From contig DEJO01000017.1 of the NCBI GenBank assembly GCA_002353555.1, forward strand, positions 6,158-39,456: 33,299 nucleotides of DNA, written 5' to 3'. Numbering within the stretch: position 1 is the first letter of the stretch; each line of letters starts with the position of its first letter. Below are positions 1 to 8,943 of the stretch, in pieces. Position numbers and translations under genes: made by a program. Below the pieces are notes generated by a model. The model was given only the letters and a program-made list of their open reading frames with translations. It was not told where the DNA came from and did no database searches. This DNA comes from Prevotella sp. UBA2746 (GTDB lineage Bacteria > Bacteroidota > Bacteroidia > Bacteroidales > Bacteroidaceae).

Positions 1-2
1 TG

Positions 3-2495
3 CTCTCTGATTTCGACGATATCGACAAGAACATGGCTGACGCACAAAAGGTGTTTGCCAACCTTCGCAACATCCACGAACTTGATGACGTCAGTTATCT
101 CACCGATGAGCAGAAAGAGCTGCTCAGCCGGTTCTTCAGTAATTTCTCGGCTGATCAGGATAGCATATTGAGAGATAGATTCCTGAGGCTTTGGAGCCAT
201 TTTTATGAAATTTACAAGGTTTATAACGAGCGTCTCACCTCACAAGGTCTGGCCTATGAAGGCGGTTTGTATAGGAAAGTGGTTGAAGAGATTTCCGATA
301 AGATGCAAAGTGGCGAAGAAGTCTTGATGGCTCAATCCTATGACGTCTTCGTGTTCGTCGGCTTCAACATGATCCAGACAGTAGAGCAACGCCTTTTCGA
401 AATGCTCAGGAAGCAGGGACGTGCATTGTTCTATTGGGATTTTGACCGTTACTACATGGGCTTTGAGGCTGGACACTATATCAGCCGCTTCCTTGAGCAA
501 TTCCCCAATGAGTTAGACGTCAAATCAGATGCAATCTATACTAACTTCACCAGTCCTAAGACCATCACCTACTTATCATCGTCAACAGATAATGCGCAGG
601 CGCGATATGTGAGTCAATGGCTGACAGACACCTCGCTTTCACGCATAAAAGACGGCAAGAAAACTGCTGTTGTCCTTTGTGACGAGAGCCTCCTGCCAGC
701 AGTGGTCCACTGCATTCCTACTGAAGTTGACAAGGCAAACATTACCACTGGCTATCCTTTGGTAAGCTCTCCTTTTATATCGCTCATAAACATCCTCATT
801 GAACTGAAGACCGATCATAATAGAATTCGACTGGCCAAGTGTCGCGACCGACTGAGAAGACACCCTTATATGCAGTATATCGTAGACGAGACTTTGTTGA
901 ACCGAAATATCGCAGAATCGTCACACTCATTGTTTGGCGACCAGCTTCTCGATCTGACTGGTTGGCTCTCAGAGATTTTGAAACATATTGGTCAAAATAC
1001 ACACGATGAAGAAAACGATCCTTTCTTTCAGGAGTCTTTGTTCAGGATGTACACGATTATCAATCGGCTTCACGAACTCATACTTGCCGGCGACCTGACG
1101 GCTGAACTATCCACATTCCGGAGACTATTGACCCAGATTGTGAATACAACCACCGTACCGTTTCACGGTGAACCTGCTGAAGGCATTCAGATTATGGGTG
1201 TTTTGGAGACGCGCAACCTTGACTTCGACCACATTCTCCTTCTGTCGTGTAATGAAGGCAGCATGCCTAAAGGCGTCAACGATTCATCGTTTATCCCCTA
1301 CTCCATCCGTCGTGCATATGGACTTACCACCATTGACCACAAGGTGTCAATCTATGCCTACTATTTCCATCGCCTGCTGCAACGTGCCCAGGACGTCACG
1401 CTCGTTTATAATAATTCAACCGATGATGGCCACAAGGGTGAGATGAGTCGTTTTATGCTTCAGCTGATGGTTGAGAGCCCTTTCAAAATCCAAAGGAAAT
1501 CACTTTCAGGTGAAATGAGCATAAAGCCCAGGGCCATTCCAGCTATCGAGAAAACTGAAAACGTTATGGAGCGACTCAATGACATCAAGAAGCTATCGCC
1601 TACAGCTATCAATAAGTACTTGCGTTGTCAGTTGTCATTCTACTATTATTCTGTTGTTGGACTGAGAGAAGACGATAGCGACAACTATGGAGAAATCGAC
1701 AGTCGTGGTTTTGGCGACATCTTCCATCTCGCGGCACAAATAATTTATGATGACTTAATGGCTCAAAAACAAACGATAGAGAAATCGGACTTGAGCAACC
1801 TCTTAAAGCATCCTGAGTATTTGGAAAGAATAGTCGACAAGGCCATCGCTGAAGTTTTCCGCAAACGAAACATCAAGCAACAGATAAAGTTTGAAAACAT
1901 GAACGGCCTGCAGCTGATCAATCGCAGAGTGATTATCGATTACATCAAGCAGTTGCTTAACATCGACATGCAATATGCTCCATTCCAGATTGTAAAGACC
2001 GAAGAAACGGTATCCATGTCCATGCCTCCTACCGGTTGTCTGCAGCGTAGCATTTTGCTGAGTGGCCAGATTGACCGCATAGACAAAAGGGATGGCAAGT
2101 TGCGTGTCGTCGACTATAAGACGGGGCATAAAATGGTCAACAACATGCCTTCTGTTCACGACATCTTCACTGGCGAAATGGTGGGAGATCATTCTGACTA
2201 TTTCTTTCAGTCGATGCTCTACTCTGTTATACTTCGTGAAGACAAACAACGAAATCCAATGGTTTTGCCGGTCTCTCCCGCCCTACTCTACATACAACAT
2301 TCGCGTGCGGACAATTATGACCCAATCATCAAAATCGCTGATGAGCCCATTGATGATATCCACAAATATCAAGATGAGTTCATGAAAGAGTTGGAAGCCC
2401 TTCTCGCTGACATATTTGACCCAGCTAAGCCCTTCTCTCCTACTGACGAACAGAAACGCTGCCAGACATGTCCCTATAAGAAACTATGCAATTAA
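3..2495 (+). CDS. PD-(D/E)XK nuclease family protein, AddB-like (5' end outside window)
   Basis: This is probably the nuclease subunit of an AddAB/RecBCD-like double-strand-break repair enzyme. The reading frame is open from base 3 before the first ATG at 33, so the true start lies upstream and the N-terminal part is missing. Counting from the ATG at 33, the C-terminal nuclease domain begins near residue 525 (LSPTAINKYLRC). It carries the GQIDRID and VVDYKTG motifs (D694 and K696) expected of a PD-(D/E)XK active site. C532 together with C810, C813 and C819 (Cx2Cx5C) matches the split four-cysteine Fe-S cluster known from AddB nucleases. The part before residue 500 would be the helicase-like region, where I see no clear Walker motif. 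The stop overlaps a possible ispE start, so the two genes are probably co-transcribed. An AddA-type partner would be expected outside the window. Confidence 0.85.
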   Translation, partial: LSDFDDIDKNMADAQKVFANLRNIHELDDVSYLTDEQKELLSRFFSNFSADQDSILRDRFLRLWSHFYEIYKVYNERLTSQGLAYEGGLYRKVVEEISDKMQSGEEVLMAQSYDVFVFVGFNMIQTVEQRLFEMLRKQGRALFYWDFDRYYMGFEAGHYISRFLEQFPNELDVKSDAIYTNFTSPKTITYLSSSTDNAQARYVSQWLTDTSLSRIKDGKKTAVVLCDESLLPAVVHCIPTEVDKANITTGYPLVSSPFISLINILIELKTDHNRIRLAKCRDRLRRHPYMQYIVDETLLNRNIAESSHSLFGDQLLDLTGWLSEILKHIGQNTHDEENDPFFQESLFRMYTIINRLHELILAGDLTAELSTFRRLLTQIVNTTTVPFHGEPAEGIQIMGVLETRNLDFDHILLLSCNEGSMPKGVNDSSFIPYSIRRAYGLTTIDHKVSIYAYYFHRLLQRAQDVTLVYNNSTDDGHKGEMSRFMLQLMVESPFKIQRKSLSGEMSIKPRAIPAIEKTENVMERLNDIKKLSPTAINKYLRCQLSFYYYSVVGLREDDSDNYGEIDSRGFGDIFHLAAQIIYDDLMAQKQTIEKSDLSNLLKHPEYLERIVDKAIAEVFRKRNIKQQIKFENMNGLQLINRRVIIDYIKQLLNIDMQYAPFQIVKTEETVSMSMPPTGCLQRSILLSGQIDRIDKRDGKLRVVDYKTGHKMVNNMPSVHDIFTGEMVGDHSDYFFQSMLYSVILREDKQRNPMVLPVSPALLYIQHSRADNYDPIIKIADEPIDDIHKYQDEFMKELEALLADIFDPAKPFSPTDEQKRCQTCPYKKLCN

Positions 2496-2506
2496 ACAAT
2501 AGCAAT

Positions 2507-3346
2507 ATGATCACTTTTCCCTGTGCAAAAATTAATCTTGGCCTGAACGTTGTATCACGTCGCCAGGACGGTTATCACAATTTGGAAACGGTATTCTTTC
2601 CGATTCCAATACATGACGCCCTTGAGGTTGTTCCAATGGATGAGCACTATCCTTCTCAAAAAAGATGTGACCTGAAAGTGACGGGCAACTTTATAGAATG
2701 TGATGAAGAGAAAAATCTGGTGGTAAAAGCCTACCACTTGCTGGCAAAGGATTACGAACTTCCTCGACTGCACATTCATCTTCACAAGTACATTCCTTCT
2801 CAGGCTGGTCTTGGTGGTGGCTCCAGCGATGCCGCCGCCATGATTAGTCTGCTTAACGACTATTGTGGCCTGAACTTGTCAAAAACTCTGATGGAAAGAT
2901 ACGCAGCACAATTGGGTGCCGACTGTGCTTTCTTCATTAGGTCTGAGGCAGCTTACGCTACAGGAATAGGCGATTGCCTGTCTCCCATCCATACGCCGCA
3001 AGGCATTCTTCATGATTGTTTCATTGCCATCGTGAAGCCCAACGTGGCTGTTTCTACGAAAGAGGCTTATGCGGCCATTAAGCCCCAAACACCAAAGAAA
3101 TGTTGCCGTGATATTGTGCTTCAACCCCTTGAGACGTGGAAAGATGAATTGTTCAACGACTTCGAGTCTTCTGTCTTCTCAGTCTATCCGCAATTAGATG
3201 ATATCAAGCAGAAACTTTATGAAGCTGGTGCCGTCTATGCCCAGATGAGCGGAAGCGGCAGCGCCTTCTTCGGTTTATTCCGTGAAGAACCTAAGAATAT
3301 AGATATTATGTTTCCCGACATGTTCACGTTTGGGGGGAAACTATAA
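2507..3346 (+). CDS. ispE: 4-diphosphocytidyl-2-C-methyl-D-erythritol kinase
   Basis: IspE phosphorylates CDP-methylerythritol with ATP in the non-mevalonate (MEP) isoprenoid pathway. The N-terminal FPCAKINLGLNV and the glycine-rich GHMP-kinase ATP loop AGLGGGSSDAAA (about residues 95-106) are diagnostic. The C-terminal SGSGSAFFGLF is the usual GHMP motif 3. The length, about 280 residues, is normal for the family. I chose the ATG at 2507 because the protein then begins MITFPCAKINL, close to the family's usual start. An in-frame ATG at 2486 would add seven residues and overlap the upstream nuclease gene by ten bases. Either way the two genes are nearly contiguous and probably share a transcript. 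The gene converges on the minus-strand run that ends at 3378. Confidence 0.93.
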   Translation: MITFPCAKINLGLNVVSRRQDGYHNLETVFFPIPIHDALEVVPMDEHYPSQKRCDLKVTGNFIECDEEKNLVVKAYHLLAKDYELPRLHIHLHKYIPSQAGLGGGSSDAAAMISLLNDYCGLNLSKTLMERYAAQLGADCAFFIRSEAAYATGIGDCLSPIHTPQGILHDCFIAIVKPNVAVSTKEAYAAIKPQTPKKCCRDIVLQPLETWKDELFNDFESSVFSVYPQLDDIKQKLYEAGAVYAQMSGSGSAFFGLFREEPKNIDIMFPDMFTFGGKL

Positions 3347-3374
3347 CTGATAATTAATACTATTATCCCTTCAT

Positions 3375-3422
3375 TTTTCAGCCGAACACATAGCCTAACA
3401 TGGCATATAGTTCGGCTGAAAA
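3375..3422. repeat. 13-bp inverted repeat between convergent genes
   Basis: Bases 3375-3387 (TTTTCAGCCGAAC) are the exact reverse complement of 3410-3422, with a 22-base loop. The left arm covers the stop codon of the minus-strand membrane-protein gene. On both strands the GC stem is preceded by T and followed by A, so it is not a classical Rho-independent terminator. It may still stabilise 3' ends of the two converging transcripts. Confidence 0.7.
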
Positions 3423-3965
3423 TATGTATATAAGTATCAAGGAGGCTGCGTCCTTGATGCCTTCCGTCAACGATTCGAAGGCCATTGTGATTGTGGCAAT
3501 TGTTCCACAAACGATGCCATAAGTCAGCGAAACAACCATCAGGACAATACAAAGGATTGGGAAGAAGCTGTCAGAGAAACTGCTCGGAAAGAGCACGCCC
3601 GTAACGCTGAGCAGTACGGCATGGGGGACCGCCGTCAGAAGTAGGGCAAAAGCTATGAGCAATGCTGCTTCGACGATAACTATCTTTCTGGCAAAGCGCT
3701 GTCGATAGGTTACTGGATGAAGAATGCTGGATATCCCGCTTCGAGTTATTGCCCCATAGGCCATCGCAGCCAACAGCAGGCATGACAATACCGAGGTTGC
3801 AATGTTTCCTGCCAGGGAGGCAAAGAGCCATCGCAAACCTTCGCTGCTCAGCAACGAATGAATTGCCAACTGCGGCTGGGCTGCTGCAATCAACCAGGAT
3901 ACCAATATCACTAGCAGTTGCAGCAGAATGAGTATTAACGGAAGTCTTGCCAATATCTTCTTCAT
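3378..3965 (-). CDS. small multi-spanning membrane protein, function unknown
   Basis: This 195-residue protein has about five hydrophobic stretches: residues about 7-28, 50-75, 92-115, 117-150 and 170-193. It starts at an ATG 15 bases after the response-regulator stop, so it is likely the last gene of that run. The stretch LLSSEGLRWLFASL resembles, from memory, the start of AbgT-type (aminobenzoyl-glutamate) transporters, but it is far shorter than a full transporter (about 500 residues). It could be a Bacteroidota-specific family using only that N-terminal module, or a decayed remnant. No frameshift is visible, and the frame ends cleanly inside an inverted repeat. I do not assign a function. 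Its place after a sensor kinase and regulator suggests an accessory role in that signalling system, but that is only inference. Confidence 0.65.
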   Translation of the reverse strand: MKKILARLPLILILLQLLVILVSWLIAAAQPQLAIHSLLSSEGLRWLFASLAGNIATSVLSCLLLAAMAYGAITRSGISSILHPVTYRQRFARKIVIVEAALLIAFALLLTAVPHAVLLSVTGVLFPSSFSDSFFPILCIVLMVVSLTYGIVCGTIATITMAFESLTEGIKDAASLILIYIFSAELYAMLGYVFG

Positions 3966-3980
3966 GCGCGTATCTTATTA

Positions 3981-4706
3981 TCAACTTTCGTCTGGCATCA
4001 GATTATCGATGTCAAGTATGCGGAGTTCCAATGCGCGCACCACCAACCGAGTTGCATTGATGCCCATTCGGCCTCCAGCATCAGGGAATAACTTCTGAAC
4101 GAGTTCGTTCTGACGCTTTTCAAGGCTCTTCACACCGAAGGGCATGCCTCGCAGATTGGTGATTTGCTCCTTCGTGTAGCCCAATGCAAGATGGCGCAGG
4201 AACCGCTCGTCGTACTCGTCAATCTCATAATCAATGAGTGCTTCCTGTCGCAATAGTTGCGACCCTACACTACGCTTGAAGCGTTCGACTATCTTGGCAA
4301 GGATGGGTTCGTTAAAAACCATCCGCTTGCCGTCCATCACGCTCGACACATCGCCACGCGTCAACAGTTCACCACTCTTGAGAATGATGCCATCGCAACC
4401 AGCATCCAAGACGTCGACCCACAGCTTCTCGTTCAGAATTTCTCCTGTGAAAATCAGCACTTTCACTTGGGGATAAGCCTCTTTCGTATGGCGGCATATC
4501 TCCACTCCTATTGTTGTAGAGCCTCCCAGCCCTAAATCGAGCAGCACCAAGTCTGGCAGTTGCTGCTTAATGAGGCGCCAGTATTGCTGTTCGTTTTCGG
4601 CCGTTCCTATGATTTCGGCTTCTGGAATGTCGTTACGGAAAATGCCTTCTGTTCCTTTCAGTTCCAGGGGAACATCTTCCACAATGATTACTTTAAAAGG
4701 TTCCAT
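3981..4706 (-). CDS. two-component response regulator
   Basis: The N-terminal receiver domain spans about residues 4-125. It has the acidic pair E10-D11, the phospho-accepting D57 (LVLLD) and the conserved lysine K110 (GIILK). The threonine-equivalent stretch is LIFTGE. The C-terminal region, about residues 160-235, has a pattern compatible with a LuxR-like helix-turn-helix (RHLALGYTKEQITNL followed by VKSLEKRQNELV), so it probably binds DNA. I recall families of this type paired with DUF5112/DUF5113 sensor proteins in Bacteroidota. The gene overlaps the 3' end of the sensor kinase gene by 19 bases, which suggests translational coupling and a cognate pair. Target genes cannot be read from the sequence. 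Confidence 0.85.
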   Translation of the reverse strand: MEPFKVIIVEDVPLELKGTEGIFRNDIPEAEIIGTAENEQQYWRLIKQQLPDLVLLDLGLGGSTTIGVEICRHTKEAYPQVKVLIFTGEILNEKLWVDVLDAGCDGIILKSGELLTRGDVSSVMDGKRMVFNEPILAKIVERFKRSVGSQLLRQEALIDYEIDEYDERFLRHLALGYTKEQITNLRGMPFGVKSLEKRQNELVQKLFPDAGGRMGINATRLVVRALELRILDIDNLMPDES

Positions 4707-7700
4707 ATCTGTTTTGTTAATGTTATTTCAACTATTGGATGTACACCCTTCACGGCCTGAATGCCGCAGCCTCGGGCATTGGCGGCTTCCCCAAAGTCGC
4801 GCATGATTTGCCGGCAGAGCAGGAAGTCAACATCCTGCGTAAAGGGCGTGAACAATCGGGCCGTTTCTTCATCGTTCAGTGTCAGGCTGTTCAACGGTAC
4901 ACTCAGCGTCAGATAGTTGCCGTCAAGGCTGTTCTCATCCACCCTAATGTCGTTTCCACCATATTTCTTCAGGATGTCCATCAACCATTGGAATAGGTCG
5001 CGGTCGATGCGGGCGTTGCCTTCGGCAGCACGTGTAGCCTGCAGAAGAAGCATGGCATAGAGTTCTTTATAATAAGCCACCACCTCCGAGAGTGCCGTCA
5101 GGTCCTCACTTCCTTCGTCGGCAAGTTGCCTGATGCGAGATGGATAATACATCGTCTCGTGCTTCAGTGTTGAGAGGCAATTGTCGAGAACGTTGTTGCT
5201 GATGTGTAGTCGGTCGTTTTCAAATGATACGCGGCGCAGTTCGTCGCTGGCTATGTCGAGGTTTGCCTGTTGGTCGGACTCTGTGTCGATAGCACCTTGC
5301 AGAGCCTGGCATATCTGACTGACCACTTCATTTAGCGCCTCATGCTCACTATCGTCAATACGGGTCTTGCTATTCCACAGCTCTTTTATCCGGGTCAGTT
5401 TCTCTTCCGGCCTTTCGTTGCTCAACAGTATCTTGTTGATAGCCCCGACGCGGTCAACGCTATAGCGATAGCTCAGGATATGACGATAATAAAGCAGGTA
5501 GTAGGCAGGGAAAATTGATAGCAGCAACAATACCAGCAGGATGATGGCAACATTCTTGTTGGTCTCTGATTTCTGCATCACGCGGCAATAGTCTGACAGC
5601 GTTTTGTCGGCAGACAACTCGCGGAACAATTGTGTGTAGACGCGATTGTTGTAGTTATAGAAATCCCATTTATGGAGTGCCAAAGCTGCTACTGCAGCCT
5701 CATTGCGTATGCTCTGAATGATGTCATAATCGGTTGGCAGGCTATCGCGGAACCATTTCAGTTCGGCAGGCACCTCACCGTTCAATATCTGGTCGGCCAT
5801 CAGGTCATCGCCATGCGGACGTAGTGTCAGGTAATAATCGTTCAGGCACTTCCGGCAACTGTCGGCATAAAGCAGCGTTTCGGCATAACGACCGTTAACG
5901 TTACAATAGTAGGCACTGTCAGCATAGCGGCCTGCTTCAATCAGTATGGGAGAACGGGCAAATCCAACAAGCGATTGCAACAGACATGCTATCATTAATG
6001 CCGTGCGACCTAAAGGAAGCCGGAAGAAGAAGCGGCTGCCCTTTCCCTGCTCGCTTTCCACGCCGATACTGCACACCTGGAAGCGTTTGCTCGTCTTGCG
6101 GTATTTCTCAATGATACCCTTACAATTCATTAGGCCAAAGCCATGACCTGCTGAAGGCTGATGGCTGAACACCATCTCCTTTTGTTCTTCTGTCAGACCG
6201 ACACCTGTATCGGCAATGCCCACTTCCACATATTCATCCGTTGCTTTCGAAGTGATAGTCACGCGTCCGCCTTCAGGGGTGAACTTTCGGGCGTTATCGG
6301 CCATTGTGTTGATCATGAAGAGCGTGAGTGTCTTGTCGGCTTTCACAACGTCGTTGGTGTCTTCCACTTGCAGATCTATGCCCTTCAGTTGGAATCCCAT
6401 GCGTCCACGCTTCACCATGTCGAAGAGTTCCTGCAGCGGAAAACTCTCCACGCGCAGGTTGATGTCGCCTTGTCGCATCTGAATCCAGCGTGTCAGCACA
6501 TCGTTGTAGTCGTTGATGCGGCCAGTCAGTTCGGCGACGTAAGAGAAGCGCTCGTCGCGCACTTCTTTCGAGTCCTTGCTCTTCAGCAACCTTTTTACTT
6601 CGTTGGCAATTCGGTCGATGAAGGGCATAATGCTATAGGCCAGCGACACCTTGGCCCGTTGCTCAAGGTTGCGTTTCTTGTTTTGCAACACTTGCTGGCC
6701 CACGAGTGCCGTCTGCTCTTTGATTTCCTCGCTCTGCTCTTCCAATTGCTGGGTCTTGGCAGTAGCCTTTTGCTTCCATTGCTCCAAGGGTTCGAGCAGA
6801 GAAACAATAGAAAAGTCCTGGTCGCGCTTGCGCCTCATGCGATGGAACACATAGAGCAGCGACAGCACAAGACCAATCATCACCACGACAGCTGCAATCA
6901 TCAGGTTCAGTTGGCGTGACGAATTGCGTAGTTGGTCAGCACGTGCCTCGAGTTGTCGGTCTTGTCGCGTCTGCTCCTGCATGTCGAGGTAGATGTTGCG
7001 GTTCTCGTCGCTTCGGGCCTTGTCGTCGATGGCCGAATAGACCAGACTCAACTGCTCGCGAATACTGGCCACCAGGTCGGGAGCCTGGGCAATGGCAGTA
7101 TCTTTCTCCAGCGCGTTCAGCAGGCATATTTCAGCCGACTGGAAGTCGTTGATGCCCCAATAGCATTCGGCAAGCGTTCGATAGGCACCTGCCGTCTGAT
7201 AGACGTCACCATAGCTTTCGAACAGTTCAAGTGCCTGTTGCGCCAGATAGCCTGCCAACAACGAGTCGGGCATGTTGACTTGGTTGACCAACGCCAATGC
7301 CGGGGCGTTGTTGTGGACAAAGGAGATGAGGAAGTCAACGTTCTCCAGATGCTCGCTCATACCCTGCAGGGCCTGGGCTTCGAAAAAGGGATATCGATGG
7401 GCCAGCGCAAGCTGGTAGCAGCGCACAAGATAGGAGAACTCCACGTCGTAAGTGGCATCCTGCGTGTGTTCTTTCACTATGCCGCCGGCGCCGATGTTAT
7501 AGAGGTAGTTCAACAGTTGGGCCGTGTCAGCCTCGATAGCGCCGTTTGGGTCAATCTGCTCGATGGCTTCAATCGACTCGTCAGTCAGTCCTACGTAATA
7601 GAAATAGGTGGAGCGGACGATGTGAAAGTCGGTTTCGGCATAGACAACGCGTTGTCGCTGATGCTCATTCAGACGGTTCATCTCTTCTTTGATGCGATTC

Positions 7701-8116
7701 AGGCGCGACTGGGCGCGCTGGCTGTAGTCGTAGAAGAGTTTGTTTTTCGATTCTCTCTGGCAGAGACGCATGTACTGAACGTCGGCCACGAGCATCTCTA
7801 TAAGGTTGTCGGTCTCTACGCTATCAAGCAGTTCGTAGGCCCGTTTGTAGTCCATCCGCCCGATGTAGTAGAAAGCCAGATTGTTCAGAGCTTCAGCTCT
7901 TCCTGCCCGATAGCCGTCGGCCAATGCCAATGCCCGCTCTGCATAGTAACGCGTAGAGTCTAATGACCGATAATGGAAATCATAAGACTTCTCGTTCAGC
8001 TCGTCGACAACATCATAACGGTGATTGTCACAAGCTGAAAAAGCAAAAATGCCCAATACGGCCAAAAGCCATACTGAGCATTTCCTGGTGCCATATTTAA
8101 GCGCGTGCCTTAGCAA
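4688..8116 (-). CDS. lipoprotein-anchored TPR sensor kinase with two kinase-like modules
   Basis: The N-terminus has a signal peptide with a lipobox (IFAFSAC, cysteine near residue 29), followed by TPR-like helical repeats to about residue 395 and a membrane span near 402-424. A coiled coil precedes a HATPase domain with an N box (MADNARKF, N608), G1 box (DTGVGL, about 637) and G2 box (GHGFGL, about 655). The helix where the phospho-histidine normally lies (SLAYSIMPFIDRIANEV) has no histidine. From about residue 705 a second module starts with a signal-like hydrophobic segment, then a likely periplasmic part, a span near 853-874, and a cytoplasmic helix STLKHETMYYP with H986. Its own ATPase fold looks degenerate, with no G1 box. 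This matches what I recall of DUF5112/DUF5113 proteins. No ATG fits: the start is TTG at 8116, overlapping eda by 20 bases, with AGGA five bases upstream. Confidence 0.85.
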   Translation of the reverse strand: MLRHALKYGTRKCSVWLLAVLGIFAFSACDNHRYDVVDELNEKSYDFHYRSLDSTRYYAERALALADGYRAGRAEALNNLAFYYIGRMDYKRAYELLDSVETDNLIEMLVADVQYMRLCQRESKNKLFYDYSQRAQSRLNRIKEEMNRLNEHQRQRVVYAETDFHIVRSTYFYYVGLTDESIEAIEQIDPNGAIEADTAQLLNYLYNIGAGGIVKEHTQDATYDVEFSYLVRCYQLALAHRYPFFEAQALQGMSEHLENVDFLISFVHNNAPALALVNQVNMPDSLLAGYLAQQALELFESYGDVYQTAGAYRTLAECYWGINDFQSAEICLLNALEKDTAIAQAPDLVASIREQLSLVYSAIDDKARSDENRNIYLDMQEQTRQDRQLEARADQLRNSSRQLNLMIAAVVVMIGLVLSLLYVFHRMRRKRDQDFSIVSLLEPLEQWKQKATAKTQQLEEQSEEIKEQTALVGQQVLQNKKRNLEQRAKVSLAYSIMPFIDRIANEVKRLLKSKDSKEVRDERFSYVAELTGRINDYNDVLTRWIQMRQGDINLRVESFPLQELFDMVKRGRMGFQLKGIDLQVEDTNDVVKADKTLTLFMINTMADNARKFTPEGGRVTITSKATDEYVEVGIADTGVGLTEEQKEMVFSHQPSAGHGFGLMNCKGIIEKYRKTSKRFQVCSIGVESEQGKGSRFFFRLPLGRTALMIACLLQSLVGFARSPILIEAGRYADSAYYCNVNGRYAETLLYADSCRKCLNDYYLTLRPHGDDLMADQILNGEVPAELKWFRDSLPTDYDIIQSIRNEAAVAALALHKWDFYNYNNRVYTQLFRELSADKTLSDYCRVMQKSETNKNVAIILLVLLLLSIFPAYYLLYYRHILSYRYSVDRVGAINKILLSNERPEEKLTRIKELWNSKTRIDDSEHEALNEVVSQICQALQGAIDTESDQQANLDIASDELRRVSFENDRLHISNNVLDNCLSTLKHETMYYPSRIRQLADEGSEDLTALSEVVAYYKELYAMLLLQATRAAEGNARIDRDLFQWLMDILKKYGGNDIRVDENSLDGNYLTLSVPLNSLTLNDEETARLFTPFTQDVDFLLCRQIMRDFGEAANARGCGIQAVKGVHPIVEITLTKQIWNLLK

Positions 8117-8765
8117 TATATCCTAATGCTTCGCGACATTTGTCGGTGACATACTGCCAATCCTCGGCCTGCACCTTGTCCTTCGGGAAGAGCTTCGAGC
8201 CCATGCCTACGCAGTAGACACCGGCCTTGAACCACTTCGTCAGGTTCTCCTCGTCGGGCGACACGCCGCCGGTGACCATGATCTTCGACCAGGGCATTGG
8301 AGCCTTCAGGCCTTTCACCATGTTCGGGCCCACAACATCGCCGGGGAACACCTTCGTCAGGTCGCAACCCAGCTCCTGAGCCTTGCCAATCTCGCTGACG
8401 GTCATGCAGCCAGGGCAATAAGGCACGAGACGACGATTGCATACGGGGGCTATGTCAGGATTGAACAGAGGTCCAACCACGAAGTTGGCACCCAGCTGCA
8501 GATAGAGTCCTGCCGTGGGAGCATCGACGACTGAACCGATGCCCAGTGCCAGCTCGGGGCACTCCTTGTCGGCCCACTTCACCAGTTCGCCAAACACTTC
8601 CTGGGCAAAGTCGCCGCGATTCGTAAACTCGAAAGCGCGCACGCCACCTTCGTAGCAAGCCTTCACGACCTTCTTGCAGGTCTCCAGGTCCTTGTGGTAG
8701 AACACGGGAACCATGCCCGTTTCGCCAATCTTGGCCATGACGGCCAACTTATCAAATTTTGCCAT
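8097..8765 (-). CDS. eda: KDPG / KHG aldolase
   Basis: Eda cleaves 2-keto-3-deoxy-6-phosphogluconate to pyruvate and glyceraldehyde-3-phosphate, the last step of uronate breakdown. The 222-residue TIM-barrel protein keeps the expected active-site residues: E46 and R50 in FEFTNR, and the Schiff-base lysine K138 in LTKVFPGD. The loop VTGGVSPDEENL would hold the substrate phosphate. Bacteroidota homologues start with a very similar MARFDKL-type sequence. It lies downstream of kdgK and a 45-residue gene, 11 bases from the latter, and its 3' end overlaps the sensor-kinase start. This order places KDG kinase and KDPG aldolase on one transcript. No separate promoter of the TAnnTTTG type is visible in front of it. 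Confidence 0.93.
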   Translation of the reverse strand: MAKFDKLAVMAKIGETGMVPVFYHKDLETCKKVVKACYEGGVRAFEFTNRGDFAQEVFGELVKWADKECPELALGIGSVVDAPTAGLYLQLGANFVVGPLFNPDIAPVCNRRLVPYCPGCMTVSEIGKAQELGCDLTKVFPGDVVGPNMVKGLKAPMPWSKIMVTGGVSPDEENLTKWFKAGVYCVGMGSKLFPKDKVQAEDWQYVTDKCREALGYIAKARA

Positions 8766-8776
8766 TTCCTTACTTT

Positions 8777-8914
8777 TTACGATTTACATTCACGTTTGAA
8801 GTACATGGTGCCTTGGTCGACACACACCAGTTCCCAACCTTCGAAGCCCAAGTTGTTGATTTTGTCTTCGCGGTTGATCAGCGGGGTTATAATTTTATAT
8901 TCAAACTGTTTCAT
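8777..8914 (-). CDS. small DUF4177-like protein (45 aa)
   Basis: A short frame runs from ATG at 8914 to TAA at 8777 and encodes 45 residues: MKQFEYKIIT at the start, then INNLGFEGWELVCVDQGT and a YFKRE end. The pattern of an N-terminal FEYK strand, LN(x)LG(x)EGWELV and a final YxFKRE is what I know from DUF4177, a small family of unknown function. It fits tightly between kdgK (29-base gap) and eda (11-base gap), so it is probably translated from the same transcript. The composition is charged and soluble, with no signal peptide or membrane span. Automated callers can miss it because of its length. Function is unknown. Confidence 0.7.
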   Translation of the reverse strand: MKQFEYKIITPLINREDKINNLGFEGWELVCVDQGTMYFKRECKS

Positions 8915-8943
8915 ACTCTAAACACCAAGCTCTAAACACTCAA

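Noticed and set aside
3375..3422. Bidirectional Rho-independent terminator
   Set aside because: The stem is good, but the T and A runs are on the wrong sides on both strands, so I list it only as an inverted repeat.
6932..7963. 343-codon plus-strand frame within the sensor kinase gene
   Set aside because: The minus strand encodes the lipoprotein signal and TPR region, so this frame is a shadow.
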